Positions 18,932 through 28,539 of a DNA stretch of 64,000 nucleotides are shown here, piece after piece. The translations under genes and the position numbers were made by a program. The notes under the pieces were generated by a model. It searched no databases. It worked only from the letters and a program-made list of their open reading frames with translations, and was not told the DNA's origin. The stretch lies in contig CAJKSP010000006.1 in NCBI GenBank assembly GCA_905202595.1, positions 10,149 to 74,148 on the forward strand, read 5' to 3'. Source of the DNA: an uncultured Sutterella sp. (GTDB lineage Bacteria; Pseudomonadota; Gammaproteobacteria; Burkholderiales; Burkholderiaceae_F). Numbering within the stretch: the first letter of the stretch is position 1; the number at the start of each line of letters is the position of its first letter.

Positions 18932-20103
18932 GCACGGCGGCGCGCGGCTGGGGCGGCCGGACGCTTGAGCGTCCGGTGGGGCTCAACTGGGAGGTGGTGG
19001 CGGCGGTGGCGTCGCTTTTGGCGCTGAGCATCGTCATGGTCTTTTCGGCCACCTCGACCTTTGCCGGACCGGGCCGGCTTGAATCGGCCGGCATGAGCTA
19101 CCTCTTCAGGCACCTCACGAGCATCGGCGTCGCGCTCTGCGCGGCGGCAGCCGTCTACCGCGTGCCGATGTCGTTCTGGTTCCGCTTTTCGAACTGGGCG
19201 GGCTTCGGCGCCATTGCGCTTCTGGCGGTCGTCCTCGTGCCGGGGATCGGCCACTCCGTCAAAGGCGCGACGCGCTGGATAGGCGTCGGCGCGCTGAGCC
19301 TGCAGGTGTCGGAAGTCGTCAAGGTTGCCGTCCTCATCTTTGCGGCGGCCTTTACGGTGAAGAAGCAGGACTTCATGCATTCCTTCTCGAAGGGCTTCTT
19401 CCCGATGGCGATCGTCATGGTCTTCATCTCGGCCCTTCTCATGAAGGAGCCCGATCTCGGCGCGACGGTCGTGATCGCCTGCGAGATCATGGGCGTGCTC
19501 TTTCTCGGCGGCCTGTCGATGGCCATCTTCATTTCGGTTGCGGGAGTCGTCGCGCTCTTCGTCGCCTGGATGATCGTCGACACGCCGTGGCGCCTCGGGC
19601 GATTTTTCGCCTATCTCAATCCGTGGTCCGACGAATATGTTCTCGGACAGGCCTATCAGCTTTCGCACTCCCTCATTGCCTTCGGGCGAGGTGAGATCTT
19701 CGGCGTCGGGCTGGGCGGCAGCGTGGAAAAGCTCAACTATCTGCCGGAAGCGCACACGGACTTCATCATGGCCGTCATTGCCGAAGAGATGGGCTTCTGC
19801 GGTGTTATGCTTACGCTTTTCCTCTTTTATTGGCTCATCCGCAGGGCGTTTGAGATCGGCCGTCAGGCCGTGAAGCTCGAGCGGCCCTTTCAGGGGCTCG
19901 TCGCACAGGGCATCGGGCTCTGGTTCGGCGTGCAGGCCGTGATCAACGTAGGCGTGGCAAGCGGCGCGCTGCCGACGAAGGGGCTGACGTTGCCCTTCGT
20001 CAGCTACGGCGGTTCGGCGCTTCTCTCCTCGCTCGTTGCAGTGGGGCTGCTGCTGCGGGTGGACAAGGAAAACAAGATTCTGATGCGCGGAGGCCAAGTA
20101 TGA
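18928..20103 (+). CDS. ftsW: Septal peptidoglycan glycosyltransferase FtsW
   Basis: FtsW is a SEDS-family lipid II polymerase that works with FtsI at the septum. From ATG 18928 (overlapping the murD stop) it is 391 residues with about ten membrane helices. SEDS signatures are KGATRWIGVG, KEPDLGATVVI, LPEAHTDFIMAVIAEEMGF and PTKGLTLPFVSYGGSALL near the C-terminus. The longer frame from 18763 is rejected because it lies inside murD. Confidence 0.98.
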   Translation: MSTAARGWGGRTLERPVGLNWEVVAAVASLLALSIVMVFSATSTFAGPGRLESAGMSYLFRHLTSIGVALCAAAAVYRVPMSFWFRFSNWAGFGAIALLAVVLVPGIGHSVKGATRWIGVGALSLQVSEVVKVAVLIFAAAFTVKKQDFMHSFSKGFFPMAIVMVFISALLMKEPDLGATVVIACEIMGVLFLGGLSMAIFISVAGVVALFVAWMIVDTPWRLGRFFAYLNPWSDEYVLGQAYQLSHSLIAFGRGEIFGVGLGGSVEKLNYLPEAHTDFIMAVIAEEMGFCGVMLTLFLFYWLIRRAFEIGRQAVKLERPFQGLVAQGIGLWFGVQAVINVGVASGALPTKGLTLPFVSYGGSALLSSLVAVGLLLRVDKENKILMRGGQV

Positions 20104-21269
20104 CGGCATCGACGCCCACCCCCGAAAAGAAGCATTTGGTCATTGCGGCCGCCGGCACAGGCGGCCATGTCATGCCCGGCTTGGCCGTGGCGGCAGTCAT
20201 GAAGGCCCGCGGCTGGAAGATCTCCTGGATCGGCACGACGACCGGCATGGAAGGCGGGCTCGTCTCGAAGCGCGGCATCGACTTCCGGGGACTCAATTTT
20301 CAAGGCATGCGCGGCCGCGGCCTCGTGAAGCTCGTCGTCGGCGGCTTCAAGCTGCTCGGCGCCATCTGGCGCGCCCGCGCCTGGATGAAGGAGCTGCATC
20401 CCGATGCCGTCTTCTCCACGGGCGGGTATGTCGCCGTGCCCGTGGGCTACGCGGCGCAGACGCTGCGGCGCCCCATCATCCTTATGAACTGCGATGCGGA
20501 TCTGCTCATGAGCACCAATACGCTCATGCCCTTCTGCGATGCGCTCGCCTGCGGCTTTGCCGGCGGCGCCCGCACCTTCGCGGGCGAGAAGGGCCGCACG
20601 ACCGGCAATCCGGTGAGAGCCGAAATCGCTGCGCTGCCGCCGCCGGCCGAGCGCTTTGCCGGCCGCACCGGACCGATCCGCGTCTTCGTCTTCGGCGGCA
20701 GCCTCGGCGCCCAAGTGCTTAACGACGTCATCCCCGAGGCGCTCTCTAAAATCCCGGCGGACCGCCGCCCTCTGGTGCTCCATCAGACGGGGCGCAATCG
20801 CGACGACGCAGTGCGCGCCCGCTACAAGGCGCTGGGCGTCGACGCCAAGGTTGTTCCCTTCATCGACGACATGGCGAAGTGCTATCGGGAAAGCGATCTC
20901 GTGATCTGCCGCGCCGGCGCCACGAGCGCTTCTGAAATCTGCGCCGCCGGCGCTGCGGCGGTGCTGGTGCCCTTCATTGCAAAGACGACGAAGCATCAGC
21001 TCGGCAACGCCAAGTATCTTGCCGACCGCGGTGCGGCCATCCTGGTCGAGCAGAAGGACTTTACGGTCGAGAAGGCCGCGGAGCTGCTTGAAAAGACCGA
21101 TCGCGCCGAGCTCCTTCGCATCGCAGAGGCGGCCCGCTCGATTGCGGCGCCCCGCGCCGCTGAAGCTGTGGCCGATTTGATTGAAGACGTCGTGCGGCGC
21201 CGTGCAGGCCTGCCACCGCTTCATGACGACAAGGCGCAGCAGCCGACAGCGGCTGACGCCGGCCGCTGA
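20100..21269 (+). CDS. murG: UDP-N-acetylglucosamine--N-acetylmuramyl-pentapeptide transferase MurG
   Basis: MurG adds GlcNAc to lipid I to make lipid II at the inner face of the membrane. It is 389 residues. The first Gly-rich loop is AAAGTGGHVMPGLAVA, followed by WIGTTTGMEGGLV. The second is VFGGSLGAQVLNDVI. The donor-site segment is VICRAGATSASEICAAGAAAVLVPF. It overlaps the ftsW stop by 4 nt (ATGA, 20100-20103), so translation is coupled. A C-terminal tail of about 25 residues exceeds the E. coli protein. Confidence 0.98.
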   Translation: MTASTPTPEKKHLVIAAAGTGGHVMPGLAVAAVMKARGWKISWIGTTTGMEGGLVSKRGIDFRGLNFQGMRGRGLVKLVVGGFKLLGAIWRARAWMKELHPDAVFSTGGYVAVPVGYAAQTLRRPIILMNCDADLLMSTNTLMPFCDALACGFAGGARTFAGEKGRTTGNPVRAEIAALPPPAERFAGRTGPIRVFVFGGSLGAQVLNDVIPEALSKIPADRRPLVLHQTGRNRDDAVRARYKALGVDAKVVPFIDDMAKCYRESDLVICRAGATSASEICAAGAAAVLVPFIAKTTKHQLGNAKYLADRGAAILVEQKDFTVEKAAELLEKTDRAELLRIAEAARSIAAPRAAEAVADLIEDVVRRRAGLPPLHDDKAQQPTAADAGR

Positions 21270-21358
21270 CCGCTGCGTGCGGCCAGCCGCAGCCATTCAA
21301 CCCTTCTTCCCCAATCTAGTCGGAGCTTTCCGAACTTCAAGCGCATTAGGAGAGAGGC

Positions 21359-22759
21359 GTGATCAAGTTTCTCGTCAATCACCTGCATTTCGTAGGCATC
21401 GGCGGCGCCGGCATGAGCGGCATCGCTGAAGTGCTCCTCAATCTGGGCTATGTGGTGAGCGGCTCGGATCTGCAGCACACGGCTGTGACCGACCGGCTGC
21501 AGCAGCTCGGCGCCCGCATTGCTTACGGGCACGACAAAAAGAACATCCGCGGCGCGGACGCCGTCGTGATTTCATCGGCCGTCAAGGCCGACAATCCTGA
21601 GGTGATCGCGGCGCGCGAGCTCGGCATTCCTGTCGTGCCTCGAGCGGTGATGCTCGCCGAGCTGATGAGGCTGCGGCGCGGTATCGCCATTGCGGGCGCG
21701 CACGGCAAGACCACGACGACCTCGCTCGTGACGGCCCTTCTTGCCGCCGGCGGCCTCGATCCGACCTTCGTCATCGGCGGCAAGCTCAACAGCGCCGGCG
21801 CGAATGCGCGCCTCGGCACGGGCGAGTTTCTGGTGGCCGAAGCCGACGAATCCGATGCGTCCTTTCTCAACCTCACGCCTGTCATCTCGGTCGTCACCAA
21901 CATCGACGAAGACCATATGGACACTTATGGGCACGACTTTGAGCGGCTCAAAAGCGCTTTTGTGGACTTCCTCGAGCGGCTGCCCTTCTACGGCGTTGCA
22001 ATTCTCTGCATGGACGACGAGAACGTGCGCTCGATTCGGCCGCGCGTGACGAAGCCTGTTGTGGGCTACGGGCTTTCGCCCGAGGCTGCCGTGCGGGCCA
22101 TCGACGTGAAGGCCGTCGGCACGCGCATGAGCTATACAGTGCTGCGCCCCGACCATCCGCCGCTTCCGGTCGTGCTGAATCTGCCGGGCGTGCACAATGT
22201 GCGCAATTCGCTCGCGGCCATTGCCGTGGCGACGCTCGTCGGCGTGTCCGACGAGGCGATCAAGAAGGGCCTTGCCGAATTTACGGGCGTCGGCCGCCGC
22301 TTCGCGCAGTACGGCGACATTCCGATCAAAGCGGCTGACGGCTCGATCCGCGGCACATACACCCTCATCGACGACTACGGCCATCACCCGCATGAAATGG
22401 CGGCGACGCTGGCCGCCATCCGAGGCGCCTGGCCCAGCCGGCGCATCGTGGTTGCCTTCCAGCCGCACCGCTACACGCGCACCCGCGACTGCTTCGACAT
22501 GTTTGTGAAAGTGCTCGAGGACGTCGACGGCCTGGTGCTCGCGAACGTCTACCCTGCCGGCGAGGCGCCGATCGAAGGCGCGGACAGCGAGCATCTGGCG
22601 GCCGCCATCGCGCGCGACGGCAAGTGCGAGCCGCTGGTGGTCGACGTTGAGGACGTTCCCGAGGCGCTTTCAAAGATCGTCGAGCCCGGCGACATTGTCG
22701 TCACGATGGGCGCGGGCTCGATTGGACGCGTAGCGCCGCAGCTTGCCGGCCGGCGCTGA
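21359..22759 (+). CDS. murC: UDP-N-acetylmuramate--L-alanine ligase
   Basis: MurC attaches the first stem residue, L-Ala, to UDP-MurNAc. The protein is 466 residues and starts with GTG at 21359, supported by AGGAGAGAGG just upstream and by the N-terminus [20 protein letters not shown], which holds the UDP-binding loop. The ATP loop is [15 protein letters not shown], then [14 protein letters not shown] and the C-terminal [16 protein letters not shown]. Length is typical. Confidence 0.98.
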   Translation: MIKFLVNHLHFVGIGGAGMSGIAEVLLNLGYVVSGSDLQHTAVTDRLQQLGARIAYGHDKKNIRGADAVVISSAVKADNPEVIAARELGIPVVPRAVMLAELMRLRRGIAIAGAHGKTTTTSLVTALLAAGGLDPTFVIGGKLNSAGANARLGTGEFLVAEADESDASFLNLTPVISVVTNIDEDHMDTYGHDFERLKSAFVDFLERLPFYGVAILCMDDENVRSIRPRVTKPVVGYGLSPEAAVRAIDVKAVGTRMSYTVLRPDHPPLPVVLNLPGVHNVRNSLAAIAVATLVGVSDEAIKKGLAEFTGVGRRFAQYGDIPIKAADGSIRGTYTLIDDYGHHPHEMAATLAAIRGAWPSRRIVVAFQPHRYTRTRDCFDMFVKVLEDVDGLVLANVYPAGEAPIEGADSEHLAAAIARDGKCEPLVVDVEDVPEALSKIVEPGDIVVTMGAGSIGRVAPQLAGRR

Positions 22760-22781
22760 AGCCGGCTTCAGAGAACACATC

Positions 22782-22807
22782 CGCCGCTGCGCCGAGACGC
22801 AGCGGCG
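22782..22807 (+). other. Intergenic hairpin between murC and ddlB
   Basis: A 10-bp perfect stem (CGCCGCTGCG / CGCAGCGGCG, 22782-22791 and 22798-22807) with a 6-nt loop and no T-run. It resembles the hairpins in the ftsI-murE, murF-mraY and ftsZ-lpxC gaps. Confidence 0.5.
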
Positions 22808-22864
22808 CCAACCAGGCGCCGGCAGAGCATCGGCTTCGGGCGCCGACAGGAAAAGGAATTCATC

Positions 22865-23818
22865 ATGGCTCAGAACGAGCAGGACCGCCGTCCGCAGCGC
22901 ATTGTGGTCTTCATGGGCGGCATCTCCCACGAACGAGAAGTCTCTCTTATGTCCGGAAAGGGCGTCTGCGAAGCGCTCCGCTCGAAGGGCTTCGACGTGA
23001 CGCCTTTCGATCCGGCGACGGATGCCGTGGAAATGCTTGAAGAGGGCAAGTTTGACGCAGCTTTCAATGCGCTGCACGGCAAGCTCGGCGAAGACGGTTC
23101 GATCCAGGGGCTCTGCAACTGCCTGGGTCTGCCCTATACAGGACCGGGCGTCGAAGCGTCGGCCGTCGCAATGGACAAGGAGCTCACGAAGATCGTCTGG
23201 CGCGCCGCCGGCGTGCCGGTGCCGGAAGGCGTGCGGCTGTCGAGCCGGCCGGAACGGCCGGCGGTCGAAGCGCTTGCCGCGCGCTTTGCAAAGACGGGCT
23301 TTGTCGTGAAGCCCGACCGCGACGGCAGCTCCATCGGCGTGACGAAGGTGCTGGCCGAAGACGCATCGGCCGATGCGCTGGAAGCGGCGCTGGAGCTCGC
23401 CTTCAGCCAGGGCGAAGGCGCTTTGGTCGAAGAGTACATTCACGGCCGCGAGTTCACGATCGCCCTCATTGACGGCAAGGCGCTGCCTGTCATTGAAATT
23501 CAGGCGCCGGAAGGCAGCTACGACTTTCAGAACAAGTACTACACCGACGTCACGAAGTACGTCTGCCCGGCAGAGCTGCCAGAGCAGGCATCGGCGGCGC
23601 TTCGCGCCGCCTGCGAGCTCGCCTATCGTGCGCTCGGCTGCCGCGGCTGGGCTCGGGTCGATGCGCTGATGCGTCCAGACGGCCGCTTTGCGCTTCTCGA
23701 AATCAATACGGCGCCCGGCATGACGCCGCATTCGCTCGTGCCGATGGCTGCCCGCGCCGTCGGCATGGACTATGCCTCGCTCTGCGAGGCGCTTCTGAAG
23801 CTCGCCTGCGTCGACTGA
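22865..23818 (+). CDS. ddlB: D-alanine--D-alanine ligase
   Basis: Ddl joins two D-Ala with ATP to give the dipeptide used by MurF. The 317-residue ATP-grasp protein shows VVFMGGISHEREVSLMSG at the N-terminus, NALHGKLGEDGSIQGLC, VVKPDRDGSSIGVTKV (ATP-grasp loop), YIHGREFTIALIDG and the C-terminal metal-site LLEINTAPGMTPHSLVPMAA. Its dcw location between murC and ftsQ matches ddlB rather than the unlinked ddlA. Confidence 0.97.
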   Translation: MAQNEQDRRPQRIVVFMGGISHEREVSLMSGKGVCEALRSKGFDVTPFDPATDAVEMLEEGKFDAAFNALHGKLGEDGSIQGLCNCLGLPYTGPGVEASAVAMDKELTKIVWRAAGVPVPEGVRLSSRPERPAVEALAARFAKTGFVVKPDRDGSSIGVTKVLAEDASADALEAALELAFSQGEGALVEEYIHGREFTIALIDGKALPVIEIQAPEGSYDFQNKYYTDVTKYVCPAELPEQASAALRAACELAYRALGCRGWARVDALMRPDGRFALLEINTAPGMTPHSLVPMAARAVGMDYASLCEALLKLACVD

Positions 23819-23839
23819 TGCGAGCTAGAGCGGTACATC

Positions 23840-25402
23840 GTGTCTGAGGAGCGCAAACCTGAAGAACGTGCAGCGGACGCAGCCCCCGAAGGGGCTGCGG
23901 GGGGCTTCGTGCGCGCCTTGCTGCGGATTTTCCGCCGCCGGCAGCCTGCGGCGCCTGCGCCGGCAGAGCCTGCGCTCGCTCAGGTCTCAGCGGAGGAAGA
24001 CGGCGCAGACAGCGCGCAGAAGATGCGCGCTCAGCCTGATGAGAATGGCCATATCGAGCCCACCATCGGCCGCTATGAGTCAGCCGCTGAGAGCGATGAC
24101 GCTTGGGAAGGCGCGCCGCTGCCGAAGGATGCGCGGCTTTCCATTGACGGCGAGGGCAAAGGCGCCGCCGGCCTCCCGATGGCTTTGCCCGGCGCCAGTG
24201 CGGCGGAGGCGTCGGATGAAGGCGCAGCGCCCCTTTCCGAAGAGAGAAGCGCGCGCCGTCGGCGCTTTCCCTGGAAGGCGGCGGCCGAGACATGCGTCGT
24301 CTTCTTGGTGGCGGCAGGCGCCTGGTGGGGCGCCGACCGCATCGCCGCGCTGCCGTACTTCAACCTCGAGCGCCTCGAAATGAAGGGCGACACGGCCAAA
24401 GTGCCGCTGGCGCGGCTCAAGGATGCCGTTGAAGGCGCCGTCACCGGCAACTACTTTTCGGCGGATTTGGATCAGGTGCGCGCCGCTGCCGAGACGGTCC
24501 CCTGGGTGAAGCGCGCCTTTGTGCGCCGCCTGTGGCCGAACGGATTGGAAGTGACGGTCGATGTCTACCATGCGATGGCCGTCTACGAGGACGGCAGGCT
24601 GGTGAGCACGGAGGGCGTGCTCTTTTCTGCCAACCCGGAAGAGGGCGCGGAGGCAGTGGATCTGCCCAATTTCTACGGCGCGCCTTCGCAGGTGAACAAC
24701 ATCGCGCGCCACTACAAGATTTTCAGCGCTGCTGCTGCGGCGATTCCAGCCAAGATCACGGATGTGACGCTTTCGGACCGCGGCGCCTGGACGCTGGTGA
24801 TGGCGAGCAGCGACATCCCGCCGACCAAAGTCGAGCTCGGCCGCGATGATGCCGATGAGGACTCGTCCTCTGAAGCGGCATCCGGCGGCGGAGCGGCCGA
24901 GGCGGCCTCATCAGCCTCTTCCGCGGCGTCTGCGCTTTTTGATGCCGCCGAGTCGCTTTTCAAGGGCGGGGAGCCGGCCAAGGCAGACGGCGGACAGGCG
25001 TTCGAGCCGCAGTGTCTGAGCGCGAAGCGCTTTGCTGCCGTCGTCGCTGCGTATCCTCTCGTGGAGTCGGTGCTCAAGGGACCGCCTTCATCGATTGATG
25101 CGCGCTATCGCCGAGGCTTTGCCGCGGGACTTGTCGACCGGAAGGCCGTTGCCGCCTGGCGCGAAGAAATGGCGGCCAAGCGGGCTGCGGCGCCGCCTGC
25201 TCCGGCGATTGCGCCGATGGTGGCCGACGAGCCGGCCGATGCGGCCGACGAGGCTGCCGAAGGAGATCGCTCCGGCATTGAGGACGGAGCCGGCGCTCAG
25301 GGCGCCGCGAAGTCTGCGCCGGCCGGCGAGGACAATTCAGCCGGTTCGGACGACTCCGACGATCAGGCCGATGCGGCAGCGATCGAAAGCGACGCATCCT
25401 GA
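23840..25402 (+). CDS. ftsQ: Cell division protein FtsQ, enlarged
   Basis: FtsQ links early and late divisome proteins through its periplasmic domain. At 520 residues it is about twice the usual 250-290. An acidic/Ala-rich cytoplasmic N-terminus of about 145 residues precedes the membrane helix (about 147-165). The POTRA domain spans about 171-243 (YFNLERLEMKGD..., VPWVKRAFVRRLWPNGLEV). The beta domain (244-432) is split by a low-complexity Ser/Ala/Glu insert (about 337-390). A C-terminal acidic tail follows residue 445. It starts with GTG (23840) 21 nt after ddlB, with only a weak ribosome-binding site. Confidence 0.9.
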   Translation: MSEERKPEERAADAAPEGAAGGFVRALLRIFRRRQPAAPAPAEPALAQVSAEEDGADSAQKMRAQPDENGHIEPTIGRYESAAESDDAWEGAPLPKDARLSIDGEGKGAAGLPMALPGASAAEASDEGAAPLSEERSARRRRFPWKAAAETCVVFLVAAGAWWGADRIAALPYFNLERLEMKGDTAKVPLARLKDAVEGAVTGNYFSADLDQVRAAAETVPWVKRAFVRRLWPNGLEVTVDVYHAMAVYEDGRLVSTEGVLFSANPEEGAEAVDLPNFYGAPSQVNNIARHYKIFSAAAAAIPAKITDVTLSDRGAWTLVMASSDIPPTKVELGRDDADEDSSSEAASGGGAAEAASSASSAASALFDAAESLFKGGEPAKADGGQAFEPQCLSAKRFAAVVAAYPLVESVLKGPPSSIDARYRRGFAAGLVDRKAVAAWREEMAAKRAAAPPAPAIAPMVADEPADAADEAAEGDRSGIEDGAGAQGAAKSAPAGEDNSAGSDDSDDQADAAAIESDAS

Positions 25403-25497
25403 CGCGGCGCCATCGGATAATGTGAGGCCGCGGTCTGAGAGGCTGCGGCAGAACAAGAAAACAGGCGCGAACGGGCGCCGAGGCAGTTGGAAGCGGC

Positions 25498-26754
25498 ATG
25501 GCAGGAAAGTCGAGCAAGACGAGCAAGCAGGAAGGGTTCTATGCGGCGCTGGACGCCGGATCTAGCAAGGTGCTCTGCGTGGTGGCGACGCCTGGAGCAG
25601 AGCCGGGTTCGTACCGCGTCATCGGCTTTGGCAACACGCCCTCCGAGGGCATCCGCAACGGCACGGTGATCGATGTGGCGGCGGCCGTTTCTGCGATCCG
25701 CAATGCGGTGCTTGAAGCGCAGTACACGGCGAATCTTCCCGGCATCAGCCGCATCTGGGCGGCCATCGGCGGGCAGACGCTCAAAAGCAGCAACTGCACG
25801 GGCGTCACGGTGCTGCGAGGCCGCGAGGTCACGCAGGACGACGTCGAGCAGGCGGAGCTCAATGCGCGGCAGCATGCCTTCCGCGAAGGCGGAGGCCGGG
25901 ATCTGCTGAAGCTCATCCCGCAGGGCTTTGCCTGCGGCGACGTGGTGACGCCGAGAAGTCCCGTCGGACTCATCGGCCAGAAGCTTGAAGTGCACATGCA
26001 TGCGGTCTACGGCTCCACGTCGAATGCGGAGAATCTCAAGCGCTGCATGCAGCGCGCGGGGCTCGAGCTGATCAACTACGAGCCGCATCCCTGGGCGTGC
26101 GCGCAGGGCGTGCTCTCCGAAACGGAGAAGACCTGCGGAGCTGCAGTGATTGACCTCGGCGCCGAAACGACTTCGCTCATCGTGATCGAAGAAGGCGCGG
26201 TGCGGCTGACGGATGTCCGGCCCTGGGGCGCGGAGCTCCTTACGAGAGACTTGGCGATCGTGCTCGGGCTCGATCTGGATGAAGCCGAAGAGCTCAAGCT
26301 CTCCGCAGGCAGCTGCGACTTGTCGAAGGTTGTGAAGGGAGAGCTCGTCGAAGTTCATGCGCCGGGCCGCAGGCCGCGTCCCGTGAAGCGCGAGCTTCTC
26401 GTCAAGACGCTTCGCTCGCGCATGCTGGAGCTCTTTCGCCTCTATCGGGAGCTCCTTGCAAAGTCCGGCGAGCTCGATCGCGTCAAGATCGTCGTGCTTT
26501 CGGGCGGCGGCGCGCAGCTTCGCGGCGCCGCCGAGCTCGCCGAGCAGGTTTTCGAGCGCAAAGTCCGCATCGGGCGCCCTCGGGGCATTGAAGGCGAAAC
26601 GCCGCTGCTGCAGCGTCCGGATGCCGCTGTTGCGCTGGGTCTCATCCGCTGCGCGGATGAAGCCCGAACGCTCGGGCTGGATGCGGCGTATGCCGTGAAG
26701 CCCGTTCCCTCCTTCTTCGGACGGCTGAAGACGATTTTCGTCGGGGACTATTGA
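25498..26754 (+). CDS. ftsA: Cell division protein FtsA
   Basis: FtsA is the actin-like ATPase that tethers FtsZ to the membrane. The 418-residue length is typical. Actin-fold landmarks are FYAALDAGSSKVLCVVA (phosphate 1), AAVIDLGAETTSLIVIEEG (phosphate 2) and VVLSGGGAQLRGAAELAEQ (adenosine loop). The C-terminus ends in an amphipathic segment (VPSFFGRLKTIFVGDY) suitable as the membrane-targeting helix. It is preceded by ftsQ with a 95-nt gap and followed by a 304-nt gap before ftsZ. Confidence 0.97.
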   Translation: MAGKSSKTSKQEGFYAALDAGSSKVLCVVATPGAEPGSYRVIGFGNTPSEGIRNGTVIDVAAAVSAIRNAVLEAQYTANLPGISRIWAAIGGQTLKSSNCTGVTVLRGREVTQDDVEQAELNARQHAFREGGGRDLLKLIPQGFACGDVVTPRSPVGLIGQKLEVHMHAVYGSTSNAENLKRCMQRAGLELINYEPHPWACAQGVLSETEKTCGAAVIDLGAETTSLIVIEEGAVRLTDVRPWGAELLTRDLAIVLGLDLDEAEELKLSAGSCDLSKVVKGELVEVHAPGRRPRPVKRELLVKTLRSRMLELFRLYRELLAKSGELDRVKIVVLSGGGAQLRGAAELAEQVFERKVRIGRPRGIEGETPLLQRPDAAVALGLIRCADEARTLGLDAAYAVKPVPSFFGRLKTIFVGDY

Positions 26755-27058
26755 GCGTTCGCCTTTTTGTATTTGCGCCGCGCAGGCGGCCATCGGGGAA
26801 AAAGCTGCTCGAAAATCGGCCGAATGCCGGCTGTTTTGAGCGACTTTTGTTCAGTTTTGCAATCCGATGATGCAGAAGATGCCCTGCATGGCCGATAATT
26901 CCAAAGCTTTGCAGGCGCGCGAAGGCGCGGCCTGGGGCGCTGCTGCGCGCCCACCCTGTCCCGCTGCGGCTTAAGGAGAACTGGCGGCGCCGCCCGAAAG
27001 GCTGGCGCCCCGCAGCGAGGAAAGCATCCAAGATTCAACCCATCGCTAGAGGAAGAAG
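26755..27058 (+). promoter_or_regulatory. ftsA-ftsZ intergenic region (304 nt), no gene
   Basis: No convincing coding frame was seen. The stretch around 26821-26900 is relatively AT-rich for this genome and contains GATAAT at 26894-26899, a possible -10 box for an ftsZ promoter, but no good -35 at 16-18 nt. The last part (26960-27058) is GC-rich leader ending in AGAGGAAGAAG, the ftsZ ribosome-binding site. A separate ftsZ promoter here is an inference from gap size and base composition. Confidence 0.4.
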
Positions 27059-28351
27059 ATGGCTTTCGAAGTCCTTCAGGAATTTGACCCGCTCAACACC
27101 GTGATCAAGGTGATCGGCGTGGGCGGCGGCGGCGGAAACGCCGTCGAACACATGATCACGCACGGCGCCAAGGGGATCGAGTTCATCTGCGCCAACACGG
27201 ACCATCAGGCGCTCATGCGTTCGAAGGCGCACGTCAACATCCAGCTCGGCAGCACCGGCCTCGGCGCAGGCGCGCGTCCGGAAATCGGCGCCGCGGCGGC
27301 CGAAGAGAAGCGCGAGCAGGTGAAGGAAGCGATTGCCGGCGCGAATCTTCTCTTCATCACGGCCGGCATGGGCGGCGGCACGGGCACGGGCGCTGCGCCC
27401 GTCATCGCTGAAATCGCCAAGGAGATGGGCATTCTCACGGTGGCGGTGGTGACGAAGCCCTTCAGCTTTGAAGGCGCGCGCCGCATGCGCACGGCCGAAA
27501 AGGGCATTGAGAATCTCAAGGATAAAGTCGATTCCATGATCGTCATCCTCAATGAGAAGCTCGAAGAGGAATGCCCGCCCAACGCGACGATGAAGGAATG
27601 CTTCGAGACGTCGAACGAAGTCCTCTACAAGGCTTGCGTCGGCATTGCGGAAATCATCCACACGCCGGGCACGATCAACGTTGACTTTGAAGACCTGAAG
27701 ACCGTGATGAGCGAGCGCGGCAGCGCCATCATCGGCCTCGCGACGGCTTCGGGCCCCGACCGCGCCCGCATTGCTGCCGAGAAGGCGATTGCCTGCCCGC
27801 TGCTCGAAGGCGCCAACCTGCAGGGCGCTCGCGGCATGCTCGTCTACTTCACGGGCAACGAATCCCTCACGCTGGCCGAAATCAAGGAAGCGATGGGCGT
27901 TCTCAACACGTTTGTCGAAAAGCAGGCCAATGTGATTTTCGGCTCCGCTCTTTCGGAAGAAATGGGAGACGAAGTCCGCGTGACGGTCGTTGCAACGGGC
28001 CTCGATCATCCGAACGGCGCCGCTGCGCCGGGCGCAGATCCGGCGCAGGCCTTCCGCCATATTCCGGACGTGCGCGCGAATCTTTCGAGCGCGACGTCGG
28101 CCGTGCCGCCGAGCCTCAATGCCAATGGCGGCAGCGGCTACAGCGTGCAGTCGTTTGCGGAGGCGGCAAGCGCCGCTTCGGCGCAGCCCGCCGCCGAGCC
28201 GCAGCAGCCTGCTCAGGCAGCACAGCCGCAGCCGGCTGCAGCGCCTTCGATCGAGCCGGCTTCGCAGCCGCAGGCTGCGACGGCGCAGCCCGCTGAGCGT
28301 CAGAGCCCTTCGATTCCGACCTTTACGATCCCCTCCTACCTCAAGCGCTGA
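27059..28351 (+). CDS. ftsZ: Cell division protein FtsZ
   Basis: FtsZ is the tubulin-like GTPase that forms the Z ring. The 430-residue protein has VIGVGGGGGNAVEHMI at the N-terminus, the GTP-binding tubulin signature GMGGGTGTGAAPVIAE (about 104-119) and the T7 synergy region. From about residue 320 an intrinsically disordered linker rich in Ala, Gln and Pro runs to the conserved C-terminal peptide, here SIPTFTIPSYLKR, which binds FtsA and probably ZapD. ZapD itself is encoded at 37750-38517. Confidence 0.99.
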   Translation: MAFEVLQEFDPLNTVIKVIGVGGGGGNAVEHMITHGAKGIEFICANTDHQALMRSKAHVNIQLGSTGLGAGARPEIGAAAAEEKREQVKEAIAGANLLFITAGMGGGTGTGAAPVIAEIAKEMGILTVAVVTKPFSFEGARRMRTAEKGIENLKDKVDSMIVILNEKLEEECPPNATMKECFETSNEVLYKACVGIAEIIHTPGTINVDFEDLKTVMSERGSAIIGLATASGPDRARIAAEKAIACPLLEGANLQGARGMLVYFTGNESLTLAEIKEAMGVLNTFVEKQANVIFGSALSEEMGDEVRVTVVATGLDHPNGAAAPGADPAQAFRHIPDVRANLSSATSAVPPSLNANGGSGYSVQSFAEAASAASAQPAAEPQQPAQAAQPQPAAAPSIEPASQPQAATAQPAERQSPSIPTFTIPSYLKR

Positions 28352-28433
28352 GGCTTGGACGCAGCAGGCGTGCAGGATGATGCAGCCGGGCGCGGGCGCA
28401 CCAAGTCACAGAGCGCCCTGACGCCATAAATGA

Positions 28434-28471
28434 GAGCGGCGCAGGCGGCAGACGCCTGCCTGCCGCCGCTC
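28434..28471 (+). other. Hairpin in the ftsZ-lpxC gap
   Basis: GAGCGGCG (28434-28441) pairs with CGCCGCTC (28464-28471) and encloses a second pairing region (CAGGCG with CGCCTG). No T-run follows, so it is unlikely to be a full terminator. The 188-nt gap otherwise holds no gene. Confidence 0.5.
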
Positions 28472-28539
28472 CTGCAGCATCCGTCCGCCTTTCCCCCACG
28501 CTTTCTGCGCCGCCCGCGCGCCATCATCCTTCGAGAGCT

